Assembly (NCBI GenBank): GCA_019856515.1
Contig: CP082230.1
Location: forward strand, 3,100,001-3,164,000
Origin: Prolixibacteraceae bacterium
GTDB taxonomy: Bacteria > Bacteroidota > Bacteroidia > Bacteroidales > Prolixibacteraceae
Direction: 5' to 3'
Length of the DNA stretch: 64,000 nt
Shown here piece after piece: positions 10,012 to 17,959 of this stretch (positions are counted from its first letter, which is position 1; every line of letters starts with the position of its first letter). A program made the translations under genes and the position numbers. The notes under the pieces are model-generated. The model did no database searches. It was not told the DNA's origin and was given only the letters and a program-made list of their open reading frames with translations.

Positions 10012-10037
10012 AAAAATTGGATAATAAAGAATCAAAA

Positions 10038-12401
10038 ATGAAAGAACAGATCACTTCTTTTAAGAAATACATCATCATATTTTGGGCTATTATTGCTAGT
10101 GGGATCATTGGACTCATTATTTTCTTCTACGGCATATCAGTCGGTTGGATGGGATATATGCCAACCCTTGAAGAACTTGAGAACCCACCAAACAGCTTTG
10201 CATCAGAAGTATATTCTGAAGATGGAGTATTGTTGCGAAAGTTTTTCTTCCGAAATCGCTCAAACGTTGACTTTAATAGTATTAGCCCTTCAACAGTAGA
10301 AGCATTAGTAGCGACTGAAGATGCTCGATTCTTTGACCATTCAGGCATCGATCTTATTGGATTGGTACGTGTTGTCAAAGGGGTTGTTACCGGAAATGAT
10401 AATGCCGGTGGAGGTAGTACACTTTCTCAACAGCTGGCTAAAATGTTGTTTCCCCGAGAGAAATTTGATCATAAATGGCAACTAGTAATTCGTAAATTTA
10501 GAGAGTGGGTTATTGCTGTGAAACTTGAGAGGAATTTCACGAAAGAAGAAATTATTTCTATGTACTTAAATAAGTATGACTTTCTTAATCTTGCAGTTGG
10601 CATCAAATCGGCTTCTCGAATCTATTTTAGTACAACCCCCGATAAATTATCATTCGAACAGTCTGCGATGTTAGTCGGGATGGCTAAAAATTCAGCCCTT
10701 TACAACCCACTCCGTCGCCCTAAAATGGTGAAAGAGAGAAGGAATGTTGTACTATCTCAGATGTACAAATATGATTTCATCAACACGACAACAAAAGATT
10801 CTCTTCAAAAACTCCCTTTAGGGTTAAAATATCAAAAAGAAGATTTTAAAGAAGGAGTTGGAACATATTTTACAGAATATCTAAGAACAATCATGCAGCA
10901 TAAAAAACCAGAAAGAAAGAATTATGCTTCATGGCAAGATCAGAAATTCAAGGAGGACCTTAATGAGTGGAATAAAAACCCACTGTTTGGTTGGTGTCAT
11001 AAAAACCGTAAGATGGATGGAAGCCCATATAACCTTTATCGCGACGGATTAAAAATACATGCAACACTTAACTCAAAGATGCAAAAGTATGCTGAAGAAG
11101 CTGTTAAACATCATCTCTCTAAAAATCTTCAACCTGCATTCTTTAAGAATTTAAAGCATTATCAACACCCTCCTTTCTCCAATGATTTAACACCAAAAGA
11201 GAGAGAGCGTATCTTGAATATGTCTATTCGTCAAAGTGAAAGGTATCGTGTACTAAGAAGTAAAGGCAAAAAGTTTGAAGATATTCTTACGATATTTGAC
11301 AAGCCTGTAGATATGTCTGTTTTTACGTGGAAAGGGGATGTTGACACCATTATGTCTCCCCTCGATTCTATTAAATATGACATGAGCTTCCTTAGATCTG
11401 CAATGATGACTTATGATTCTAGATCTGGACATATCAAAGCCTATGTTGGAGGACCAAACTATCGACACTTCATGTACGACATGGTGAAAGATGGGAAACG
11501 CCAAGTAGGATCAACGGTGAAACCATTTCTTTATACATTGGCTATGCAGAATGGACTAACACCATGTACTAAGGCATTAAATATCGAGTACACATTTACA
11601 CTTCCAGACGGTTCTACTTGGACACCACAAAATGCAGGGTCAGAACGTTATGGTGAAAATGTAACCCTAAAGTGGGGACTTGCAAATTCTGTTAACAACA
11701 TTTCTGCATGGATAATGCGTCAGTATAATCCAGGTGGAATGAAGGAAGTGATGAAAAAGATGGGTATTACAAGTCGTATTGACGCAGTACCTTCCATGTT
11801 TCTTGGGACCACCGAAATATCAATCTATGAAATGGTAGGGGCATTTGGTTGCTTCTCAAACAAAGGAATCTTTACGAAACCGATATTCGTAACCAGTATC
11901 GAAGATAAAAATGGTAACATTGTTGCTGACTTCGAACCATTTAGAGATGAAGCAATAAGTAAAAATACAGCCTATTTGATGATCAATCTTCTACAAGGGG
12001 TTATCAATAGAGGTACAGGATCAAGGCTTCGTTGGAATAAAGAGTATGGCCAATTTACTGCTGCTATGGCAGGAAAAACAGGCACGACACAGAACCATTC
12101 TGATGGTTGGTTTATGGGGGTAACTCCTGAATTAGTTACTGGTATTTGGACAGGTGCCAATTTGCGTAGTATCCACTTTGATAATATTCGTATGGGACAA
12201 GGTGCTAATCTTGCACTCCCGATATATGGTTTCTATATGCATAAAGTCTATGATGACCCAACTTTAGGATATACACAAGATACCCAATTTGAAAAACCTG
12301 CCGGATTTAATATCAATATTGACTGTGATCAAGACGTTGAAAAAGAAATTGAAGAACAGACAAATACTGTTATTGAAGATGAAAGTACAGACTTCTTTTA
12401 A
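10038..12401 (+). CDS. mrcA: Class A penicillin-binding protein 1A (glycosyltransferase/transpeptidase)
   Basis: The start is ATG 10038, about 20 bases after the predicted transcription start, giving 787 residues. An N-terminal membrane anchor (about 11-36) is followed by the GT51 peptidoglycan glycosyltransferase domain: ATEDARFFDHSGID with catalytic Glu about 94, GGSTLSQQLAK, and a MYLNKYDFL helix. The C-terminal transpeptidase domain has the SxxK serine in GSTVKPF (about 491), SVNN, and KTGTT (about 679). It polymerises and cross-links peptidoglycan at the outer face of the inner membrane. The acidic tail (EKEIEEQTNTVIEDE) is unremarkable. It is monocistronic, with its own promoter and terminator. 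The exact symbol (ponA/mrcA) is a convention; the function is firm. Confidence -1.
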   Translation: MKEQITSFKKYIIIFWAIIASGIIGLIIFFYGISVGWMGYMPTLEELENPPNSFASEVYSEDGVLLRKFFFRNRSNVDFNSISPSTVEALVATEDARFFDHSGIDLIGLVRVVKGVVTGNDNAGGGSTLSQQLAKMLFPREKFDHKWQLVIRKFREWVIAVKLERNFTKEEIISMYLNKYDFLNLAVGIKSASRIYFSTTPDKLSFEQSAMLVGMAKNSALYNPLRRPKMVKERRNVVLSQMYKYDFINTTTKDSLQKLPLGLKYQKEDFKEGVGTYFTEYLRTIMQHKKPERKNYASWQDQKFKEDLNEWNKNPLFGWCHKNRKMDGSPYNLYRDGLKIHATLNSKMQKYAEEAVKHHLSKNLQPAFFKNLKHYQHPPFSNDLTPKERERILNMSIRQSERYRVLRSKGKKFEDILTIFDKPVDMSVFTWKGDVDTIMSPLDSIKYDMSFLRSAMMTYDSRSGHIKAYVGGPNYRHFMYDMVKDGKRQVGSTVKPFLYTLAMQNGLTPCTKALNIEYTFTLPDGSTWTPQNAGSERYGENVTLKWGLANSVNNISAWIMRQYNPGGMKEVMKKMGITSRIDAVPSMFLGTTEISIYEMVGAFGCFSNKGIFTKPIFVTSIEDKNGNIVADFEPFRDEAISKNTAYLMINLLQGVINRGTGSRLRWNKEYGQFTAAMAGKTGTTQNHSDGWFMGVTPELVTGIWTGANLRSIHFDNIRMGQGANLALPIYGFYMHKVYDDPTLGYTQDTQFEKPAGFNINIDCDQDVEKEIEEQTNTVIEDESTDFF

Positions 12402-12457
12402 ATCATCACAAAAACTGGACAAATAGAGTAAAACAATTCATTTGTTCATATTTTAGG

Positions 12458-12497
12458 ATCCAATCATTCAATTCCTTTAATGATTGGATTTTTTTTT
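12458..12497 (+). terminator. Intrinsic terminator of the PBP gene
   Basis: An 11-bp perfect stem ATCCAATCATT/AATGATTGGAT with a 10-base loop is followed by an uninterrupted run of T. It lies 57 bases past the PBP stop. Confidence -1.
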
Positions 12498-12550
12498 CTA
12501 TATTGCGTAGTATCAGGGAAAAAACACTTGTATCTTACTATTTATTTAGA

Positions 12551-12725
12551 TGATATAGTGTTGGGGAATTCCGTTCAAATCGGAAGCTGTACCCGCAGCT
12601 GTAAGCTATTCACAGTTCATATATAATTTTCTGTAATTGCCCTACATTATCCACTGTCTAGTGTAGATGGGAAGGAGTAGATCGCAAGATAATAGTAAGC
12701 CAGAAGACCGACCTGATAGGAAATG
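12551..12725 (+). promoter_or_regulatory. Cobalamin (adenosylcobalamin) riboswitch aptamer
   Basis: The segment holds the two diagnostic blocks of the B12-box family. The first is AAATCGGAAGCTGTACCCGC followed by AGCTGTAAGC (about 12577-12606). The second, about 100 bases later, is AAGCCAGAAGACCGACCTG (about 12697-12715). Paired elements and spacing agree with a class I cobalamin riboswitch. The next gene downstream is the DUF4249 lipoprotein at 12988, which opens a four-gene transport cluster. Two hairpins, the second followed by a T-run, lie between, so transcriptional attenuation is the likely expression platform (inference). Adenosylcobalamin as the ligand is inferred from the class. Confidence -1.
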
Positions 12726-12778
12726 CTTTCGGGAGTAAGAGTGATAATATTGGGATACGATTACACCATTAAAAAAGC

Positions 12779-12802
12779 AAGAGGTTGCTGCCATAACCTC
12801 TT
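12779..12802 (+). promoter_or_regulatory. First hairpin of the riboswitch expression platform
   Basis: A perfect stem AAGAGGTT/AACCTCTT with loop GCTGCCAT. Together with the hairpin at 12824 it shares the pattern GGTT-(4 bases)-CCATAAC, so the two look duplicated. There is no T-run after this one. A role as antiterminator or as part of the riboswitch switch is inference. Confidence -1.
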
Positions 12803-12823
12803 TCCGAAAAAATACTGTTTACT

Positions 12824-12860
12824 AAAGCCGAAGGTTACCTCCATAACTTTCGGCTTTTTT
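12824..12860 (+). terminator. Terminator between the cobalamin riboswitch and its genes
   Basis: Stem AAAGCCGAAGGTTA pairs with TAACTTTCGGCTTT with one mismatch around a 7-base loop, and the run of T continues into TTTTTTATT. It sits 100 bases downstream of the aptamer and 128 bases upstream of the first gene, where a ligand-induced terminator would be expected. Confidence -1.
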
Positions 12861-12987
12861 ATTGCCATCCAGACCAATTCACTCCATCATTAGAGACCCA
12901 GTCTATATTATAAATGCATAATAAAGCTGCCGTTTAATTAACATAAATTGATATATTTACAGCAATAATTAACATTTAGAAGATCTA

Positions 12988-14196
12988 ATGAAGAATATTG
13001 CATATTTAATCTCTTCTACCATCTGGATACTAATCTTGACTTCAAGCTGTAAAAAAGATGTTACGAATGAGTATGTCACCAACGAAAAACCACAACTAGG
13101 CTTAGAGTGTGTCTTTTCTCCCAAAAAACCATGGAGTATATACCTATTTGAGACCTCTAAGTTTAATGAACAAGACAAACAAACAAACGAACCCAATGTG
13201 AGTAGTGTTGTTATTATTGAGGATGGTATAAAAGAGATCAATCTCACCTACAATACTGAAAACAAATGCTATGAAAGTGACCTTCACCCTAAGGTTGGTT
13301 CTCACTATAAGCTGATCATTGAACGACCTAATCTTCCGACAGTAACTGCTGAAGATATCGTTCCTGCAAAATTGGAAGTCGAGATTGTTGATTTCCATTT
13401 CAAGAAGAAGAGACAACATGTAGAATCGAACTATTTTATTGATACTTACTGTTGTGATTTAAAAATTAAAAGCCATTTCAACAGCCATTCTTCTATAATT
13501 ATAAGAAAATCTACTCACCGTAAAACAGCACATGCATTTCAGGTTAAAGACAATTATAAAAAAGAACTACAAAAAAGAGGCCTGAGTAAAGAGATGATAC
13601 ACCTCATTGAAAATGTGTCAGGCAATCACCATTTCTGGGGTGGCTTTAACGATATATCGGAGTATGCAACGAGAGATAGAAAAATATATGCCCCTAATCT
13701 TTCGGAAGAAAAGATAAAAGCTTGGGAAGAAAAGTACGGCAATTGGATTAATCCATATATCTATGAACTGCAAGATATTATTCCCATTGTATACAAAATG
13801 CGCAAGGACGAAAACAGTAAAATTTTTTCGAATAATATTATCTTCTCTAGCAACAAAAACTTTGTGAACTGTCTAATAGGCAACCTGGATCACTATCATG
13901 GACAGACCTTAAACATTAATTTCGAGCAATATGACGAAGATTATAAGTGCTATCTAGATAAAGAAGATATACTTAGACGAAAAGGTTGGGAACACTATGA
14001 AGTGAAACTCTTGATCTCTCACCAAAGCCCTGTGTTAAACCGATATTTTAAGAATGCTCAAATACAACAAAACATCAAATCAAAAATGTTTGCTCCTATC
14101 ATACAGGTACAAAGCAATGTTAAAAATGGCGTAGGGATATTTGCTGCTGAAAACACCACGGAAGCTGCAGTTTACTATTATAAAAGATATTATTAG
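12988..14196 (+). CDS. DUF4249 lipoprotein, first copy (TonB-receptor partner)
   Basis: The 402-residue product starts MKNIAYLISSTIWILILTSSC, with a lipobox and lipidated Cys21. The early pattern CKKDVTNEYVTNEKPQLGLECVFSP and the following beta-rich region (SVVIIEDG ... HPKVGSHYKLIIERP) are characteristic of DUF4249 proteins, which in Bacteroidota are usually encoded beside a SusC-like TonB receptor. Their biochemical role is unsettled; a surface-exposed partner of the receptor is the common inference. The gene is first after the cobalamin riboswitch, and the receptor begins 5 bases after its stop. It resembles the second copy at 16710 mainly in the first 120 residues and at the C-terminal NGVGIFA motif, so the duplication is old or the pair has diverged quickly. 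Confidence -1.
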   Translation: MKNIAYLISSTIWILILTSSCKKDVTNEYVTNEKPQLGLECVFSPKKPWSIYLFETSKFNEQDKQTNEPNVSSVVIIEDGIKEINLTYNTENKCYESDLHPKVGSHYKLIIERPNLPTVTAEDIVPAKLEVEIVDFHFKKKRQHVESNYFIDTYCCDLKIKSHFNSHSSIIIRKSTHRKTAHAFQVKDNYKKELQKRGLSKEMIHLIENVSGNHHFWGGFNDISEYATRDRKIYAPNLSEEKIKAWEEKYGNWINPYIYELQDIIPIVYKMRKDENSKIFSNNIIFSSNKNFVNCLIGNLDHYHGQTLNINFEQYDEDYKCYLDKEDILRRKGWEHYEVKLLISHQSPVLNRYFKNAQIQQNIKSKMFAPIIQVQSNVKNGVGIFAAENTTEAAVYYYKRYY

Positions 14197-14201
14197 ATTC
14201 T

Positions 14202-16613
14202 ATGAAAACAATCACACTACTTAAAACCATATCCACCATGGTTTTAACGCTATATATACTACAAGTATCTGCTCAAAAGAATGATATCTCAGGGATCATT
14301 AGAGATGTGGAAACAAAGGAGCCAATCATAGGAGCTACGATCTATGCCAAAGAGATAAAACGAGGATCTGCCACCAATTCTGAAGGTTATTTTTTATTAA
14401 TCTTGACCTCTAAGCAACAAGTTACTTTAGATATCAGATGTATTGGCTATCAAACTCGAGAAATCATCATTACCCCTTCTTCGAATCAACGTTTAAACAT
14501 AAGCTTAACACCAATATCGATCACAACAGGGGAAGTACAAGTAGAAGGAGCGAGAGCTATTAATAGCTTAAGAAGCACACAGACAAGTGCACACTCCATT
14601 TCTCCAATAGAAATAGAATACTTACCATCCTTAGGGGGAGAGAAAGATATTATCAAAGCCATTCAAATGCTTCCAGGAGTTACAGGAGGGTCTGAAGGAA
14701 GTAGCGACCTAGTCGTAAGAGGTGGTAGCCCTGATCAAAACCTATTCCTTATTGACGGAGTTCCGATCTATAATGCATCGCATGTCCTTGGACTCTTCTC
14801 TATTTTCACCCCTGAAGCGGTAAATAATGTAGACTTCTATAAGGGAGGGTTCTCTTCCAATTATGGAGGGCGGTTATCCTCGGTGGTAGATATATCAATG
14901 AAAGAGGGGAATCGTGATCATATCACAGGGGATATTTCTATTGGGACCATATCAAGTAAAGGTATTTTAGAAGGCCCCATCAATAAAGGCAAAGGTGCTT
15001 TCTTTATATCGGCACGTAGAACCTACCTTGATCTTTTGTTGGCCCCCTTCCTAAAATATCAATCCGATGAAGGTAATAGTGAAATGGATGCCACCAGCGT
15101 ATCTGATTTCAAACTATACTTCTACGACATCACAGGAAAGCTAACCTATCAAATTGGTAGCAATACCAAAGCCTTTTTAAGTGTATACAATGGAACAGAC
15201 GTCACTGGCGGAACAATTCATGAAGATATGGAAACCGAAGATTATACACAGGTATATTCCAACGATAATGATATACAATGGGGAAATTTAACTACATCTT
15301 TAAGATTTAATCATCTATTCTCTAGCAGAAACTATGCGAACCTCTCATTTTATACTAGCAGATACAACTATGAAACCAACCTGACATCCAAATATACCTA
15401 TACAGATAAGACGAAGGGAAACATTGATGACAATTCAAATACAGTGCAATACCTATCTAAAGTTGTAGATTGGGGGATAAAGTATGACCAACACCATGTA
15501 CTTAATCAATCAAGTAATATTACATGGGGAGCGAGTGCCATTTATCATCAATTTACACCAGGAAAGACTACCCAAGACTTGATCAACAACAATGAGGCAG
15601 ATACTTTCGTAAAGGGAGCTCCGGAACAAAATACAAGTGAAATCAATGGATTCTTACAATGGGAATTAAATGCAACGGATAGATGGAAGACAAGTGTTGG
15701 ACTTCGTTATTCACTCTATCATACGGACAATAAAACATTCCAGAGTATTGAACCTCGTCTATCCATTCGGTATCTTGCAAATGACAAACTATCATTTAAA
15801 GCATCTTATGATCAGATGCAACAGCCAATCCACCTTCTTGCACAAAATAGTTTTACAATGGGAACCTCTATTTGGGTACCTGCAACATCAAAATTATCTC
15901 CTGGAAGAAGTCAACAGATCACTATTGGTACTTCCCTACAGCTATCTCCCCAGTGGATGTTGACAGTAGAGGGTTGGGGTAAAAGATTAAAGAATCAAAT
16001 AGAATTCCGTTATGGCTCTTTCGATAGCTCTGAAAACTGGCAAGATGAAGTCACTTCTGGAAAAGGACGAGCTTATGGATTAGATGTCCTCTTACGAAAA
16101 AGAACAGGTAAAACGACAGGATGGATATCCTATACATTGAGTAGAAATGAACGTCAATATGATGAACTGAACAACAAAAAGTGGTATCCATATCGATACG
16201 ACAGAACCCATGACTTAAAAGTCGTAATGCAACATACTTTTTCTAAGAAAGTAAGTCTCGGAGCAAATTATCTACTCTCATCTGGCTACCCATTTACAAT
16301 TCCAAAAAGCTTTTACCGTACTAATTTAGTTCAATCTGACTTTATGTCTAATGATGCTAAAATTGCTGTAGTACCTGAAGTTAATAGTAATCGTATGAGG
16401 AGTTATCATCGTCTCGACTGTTCTATATCCTTACGAAAAGAGCGAAAAAGAGGAACAAGAACATGGTCATTCGGAGTCTATAATATATATGCAAGAAAAA
16501 ATCCATTTAACTATACTGTTGACTATACTTGGGATAAACACAGACTAAGAATACGTGAATATTCTCTTTTTAGTATTATTCCGAGTGTGACTTATCGTTT
16601 CAACTTCAAATAA
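14202..16613 (+). CDS. TonB-dependent outer-membrane receptor, first copy
   Basis: The 803-residue product has a signal peptide (1-25, ending VSAQ). A carboxypeptidase-regulatory-like domain follows (about 28-105, DISGIIRDVETKEPIIGATIYA), then a plug (about 125-240) with VRGGSPDQNLFLIDGVPIYN and FYKGGFSSNYGGRLSSVVDIS. The C-terminal 22-strand-type barrel ends in SVTYRFNFK, with the terminal aromatic typical of outer-membrane proteins. Known: such receptors import substrates with TonB/ExbBD energy. The position downstream of a cobalamin riboswitch suggests the substrate is a corrinoid or something linked to cobalamin status (inference). It is translated in tight coupling with the DUF4249 gene (5-base gap) and followed by a paralogous pair. 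Confidence -1.
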   Translation: MKTITLLKTISTMVLTLYILQVSAQKNDISGIIRDVETKEPIIGATIYAKEIKRGSATNSEGYFLLILTSKQQVTLDIRCIGYQTREIIITPSSNQRLNISLTPISITTGEVQVEGARAINSLRSTQTSAHSISPIEIEYLPSLGGEKDIIKAIQMLPGVTGGSEGSSDLVVRGGSPDQNLFLIDGVPIYNASHVLGLFSIFTPEAVNNVDFYKGGFSSNYGGRLSSVVDISMKEGNRDHITGDISIGTISSKGILEGPINKGKGAFFISARRTYLDLLLAPFLKYQSDEGNSEMDATSVSDFKLYFYDITGKLTYQIGSNTKAFLSVYNGTDVTGGTIHEDMETEDYTQVYSNDNDIQWGNLTTSLRFNHLFSSRNYANLSFYTSRYNYETNLTSKYTYTDKTKGNIDDNSNTVQYLSKVVDWGIKYDQHHVLNQSSNITWGASAIYHQFTPGKTTQDLINNNEADTFVKGAPEQNTSEINGFLQWELNATDRWKTSVGLRYSLYHTDNKTFQSIEPRLSIRYLANDKLSFKASYDQMQQPIHLLAQNSFTMGTSIWVPATSKLSPGRSQQITIGTSLQLSPQWMLTVEGWGKRLKNQIEFRYGSFDSSENWQDEVTSGKGRAYGLDVLLRKRTGKTTGWISYTLSRNERQYDELNNKKWYPYRYDRTHDLKVVMQHTFSKKVSLGANYLLSSGYPFTIPKSFYRTNLVQSDFMSNDAKIAVVPEVNSNRMRSYHRLDCSISLRKERKRGTRTWSFGVYNIYARKNPFNYTVDYTWDKHRLRIREYSLFSIIPSVTYRFNFK

Positions 16614-16652
16614 GCACAATTGATCTAATCTTATTCTAAAACTCATTTAAAT

Positions 16653-16689
16653 AACTTCCAGATCAACTATCCATGGTTGATCTGTAAGT
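16653..16689 (+). repeat. Intercistronic hairpin between the two receptor/lipoprotein pairs
   Basis: AACTT-CAGATCAAC pairs with GTTGATCTG-AAGTT, each arm with one central mismatch, around an 8-base loop containing CCATGG. There is no T-run, so it is unlikely to be a strong terminator. It may adjust the expression ratio of the two pairs or stabilise mRNA ends. It lies 20 bases before the second DUF4249 start. Confidence -1.
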
Positions 16690-16709
16690 TGTTTGATTTA
16701 CAATTATTT

Positions 16710-17909
16710 ATGAAGAAAACTACTATTACATTATTATTTGCATCATTAGCTTTTGTAAGCTGTAAAAAGGATGTAACCAACGAGTTTATCAAGGATAGTA
16801 TCTCACAACCTCTAGTCGAGTGTGTATTATCCCCAAATGAACCAATAAAACTCTACCTCTCTGAAACTGCAAAATTTAATCAATCTTCAATAGCTCCGAA
16901 TATTCCTACACCCAAAAGCATTACCATAACAGAAGATACGACACACGATATTACCCTCGAATACAACGCTGATTTAGAATGTTTTTTTAGCGAGATCTCT
17001 CCTAAAGCAGGATCACACTATGTTTTAAATATCGAGTTACCAAATAAACCAGCAATTTATTCTGAGTGTACGGTTCCGCTTACTCCAAGTATTAAGGATT
17101 TCAAACTATACACCGATAAATTAACATTTAAAGAAGATGAGTATTCTAAGATGGAGGCCTTCAAATATTCTTTTAAACTTAGTCCAACAAGTACATTAAA
17201 GAGGTATGGAGTAAATATCACAAGCATTGTAGAAGAAAGATACTTTAGCCATGTCTTAATTGATGAGACCACAGTACAAAAACTAATCGACCGAAATGAA
17301 CCTCAGATATTTATTGATGAGATTAAAGAGATATATAGTTATGGACATCGTAAAATAAATCAATCCTCCATTAATTGTATTTCGAACAATGTCGCACTCT
17401 TTACCACTCGAATTGACCCCAAGTTCTTCCCTTCAGAACCAAACACGAATAGCGCATTAGAGATTGCTTATTTCAAAAGCCTTGAAGATATCCTCCCAAT
17501 CCACTATTATTACCATATAGATGACTATGATAGAAACAAAAGGAAAGTAAGAAGTTATGATGCTTTCTTCGAAAAAACTACATCTAACAGTAATGGTCTC
17601 ACAGGTAGTTTAAAACACTATAACGATGATGAGATTACTATTTACTCCGAATACCACTATGGAATGAGACCAATAAAGAGTAGTGAGGAAAACATCAAAA
17701 AAATAATCAATAAGCAGGAAGCAAACATGATGATCTCCTACCTTTCATACAGTCTGTATGAATATGAAAAAGGAGTAAGAAAGCAAGCTGGTTCTGACGA
17801 TGATATGTTTCCGCCTCTCGTCCCGTTACAAGGAAATATTATCAATGGAGTAGGTGTATTTGGAGCAAAAAGCACACAAAAGGTCCCTCTATTTGAATTT
17901 GGAATTTAA
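16710..17909 (+). CDS. DUF4249 lipoprotein, second copy
   Basis: I chose the ATG at 16710 because MKKTTITLLFASLAFVSC gives a clean lipoprotein signal with Cys18; an in-frame ATG at 16677 would add 11 residues and spoil it. The product is 399 residues. The start CKKDVTNEFIKD nearly repeats the CKKDVTNEYVTN of the first copy, followed by ECVLSPNEPIKLYLSETAKFNQ. Near the end it carries GNIINGVGVFGAKS, matching NGVGIFAAEN of the first copy. The middle sections are poorly conserved. As a DUF4249 protein it probably partners the receptor at 17960, 50 bases downstream. Regulation is presumably by the same cobalamin riboswitch by read-through. Confidence -1.
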   Translation: MKKTTITLLFASLAFVSCKKDVTNEFIKDSISQPLVECVLSPNEPIKLYLSETAKFNQSSIAPNIPTPKSITITEDTTHDITLEYNADLECFFSEISPKAGSHYVLNIELPNKPAIYSECTVPLTPSIKDFKLYTDKLTFKEDEYSKMEAFKYSFKLSPTSTLKRYGVNITSIVEERYFSHVLIDETTVQKLIDRNEPQIFIDEIKEIYSYGHRKINQSSINCISNNVALFTTRIDPKFFPSEPNTNSALEIAYFKSLEDILPIHYYYHIDDYDRNKRKVRSYDAFFEKTTSNSNGLTGSLKHYNDDEITIYSEYHYGMRPIKSSEENIKKIINKQEANMMISYLSYSLYEYEKGVRKQAGSDDDMFPPLVPLQGNIINGVGVFGAKSTQKVPLFEFGI

Positions 17910-17959
17910 TAACAAACTTCATTATACTGTCCTATTTTTCACTCATACATGAATCATTT

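Noticed and set aside
10017..10037. TTG start for the PBP gene
   Set aside because: It lies at the predicted transcription start, and ATG 10038 gives a standard N-terminus.
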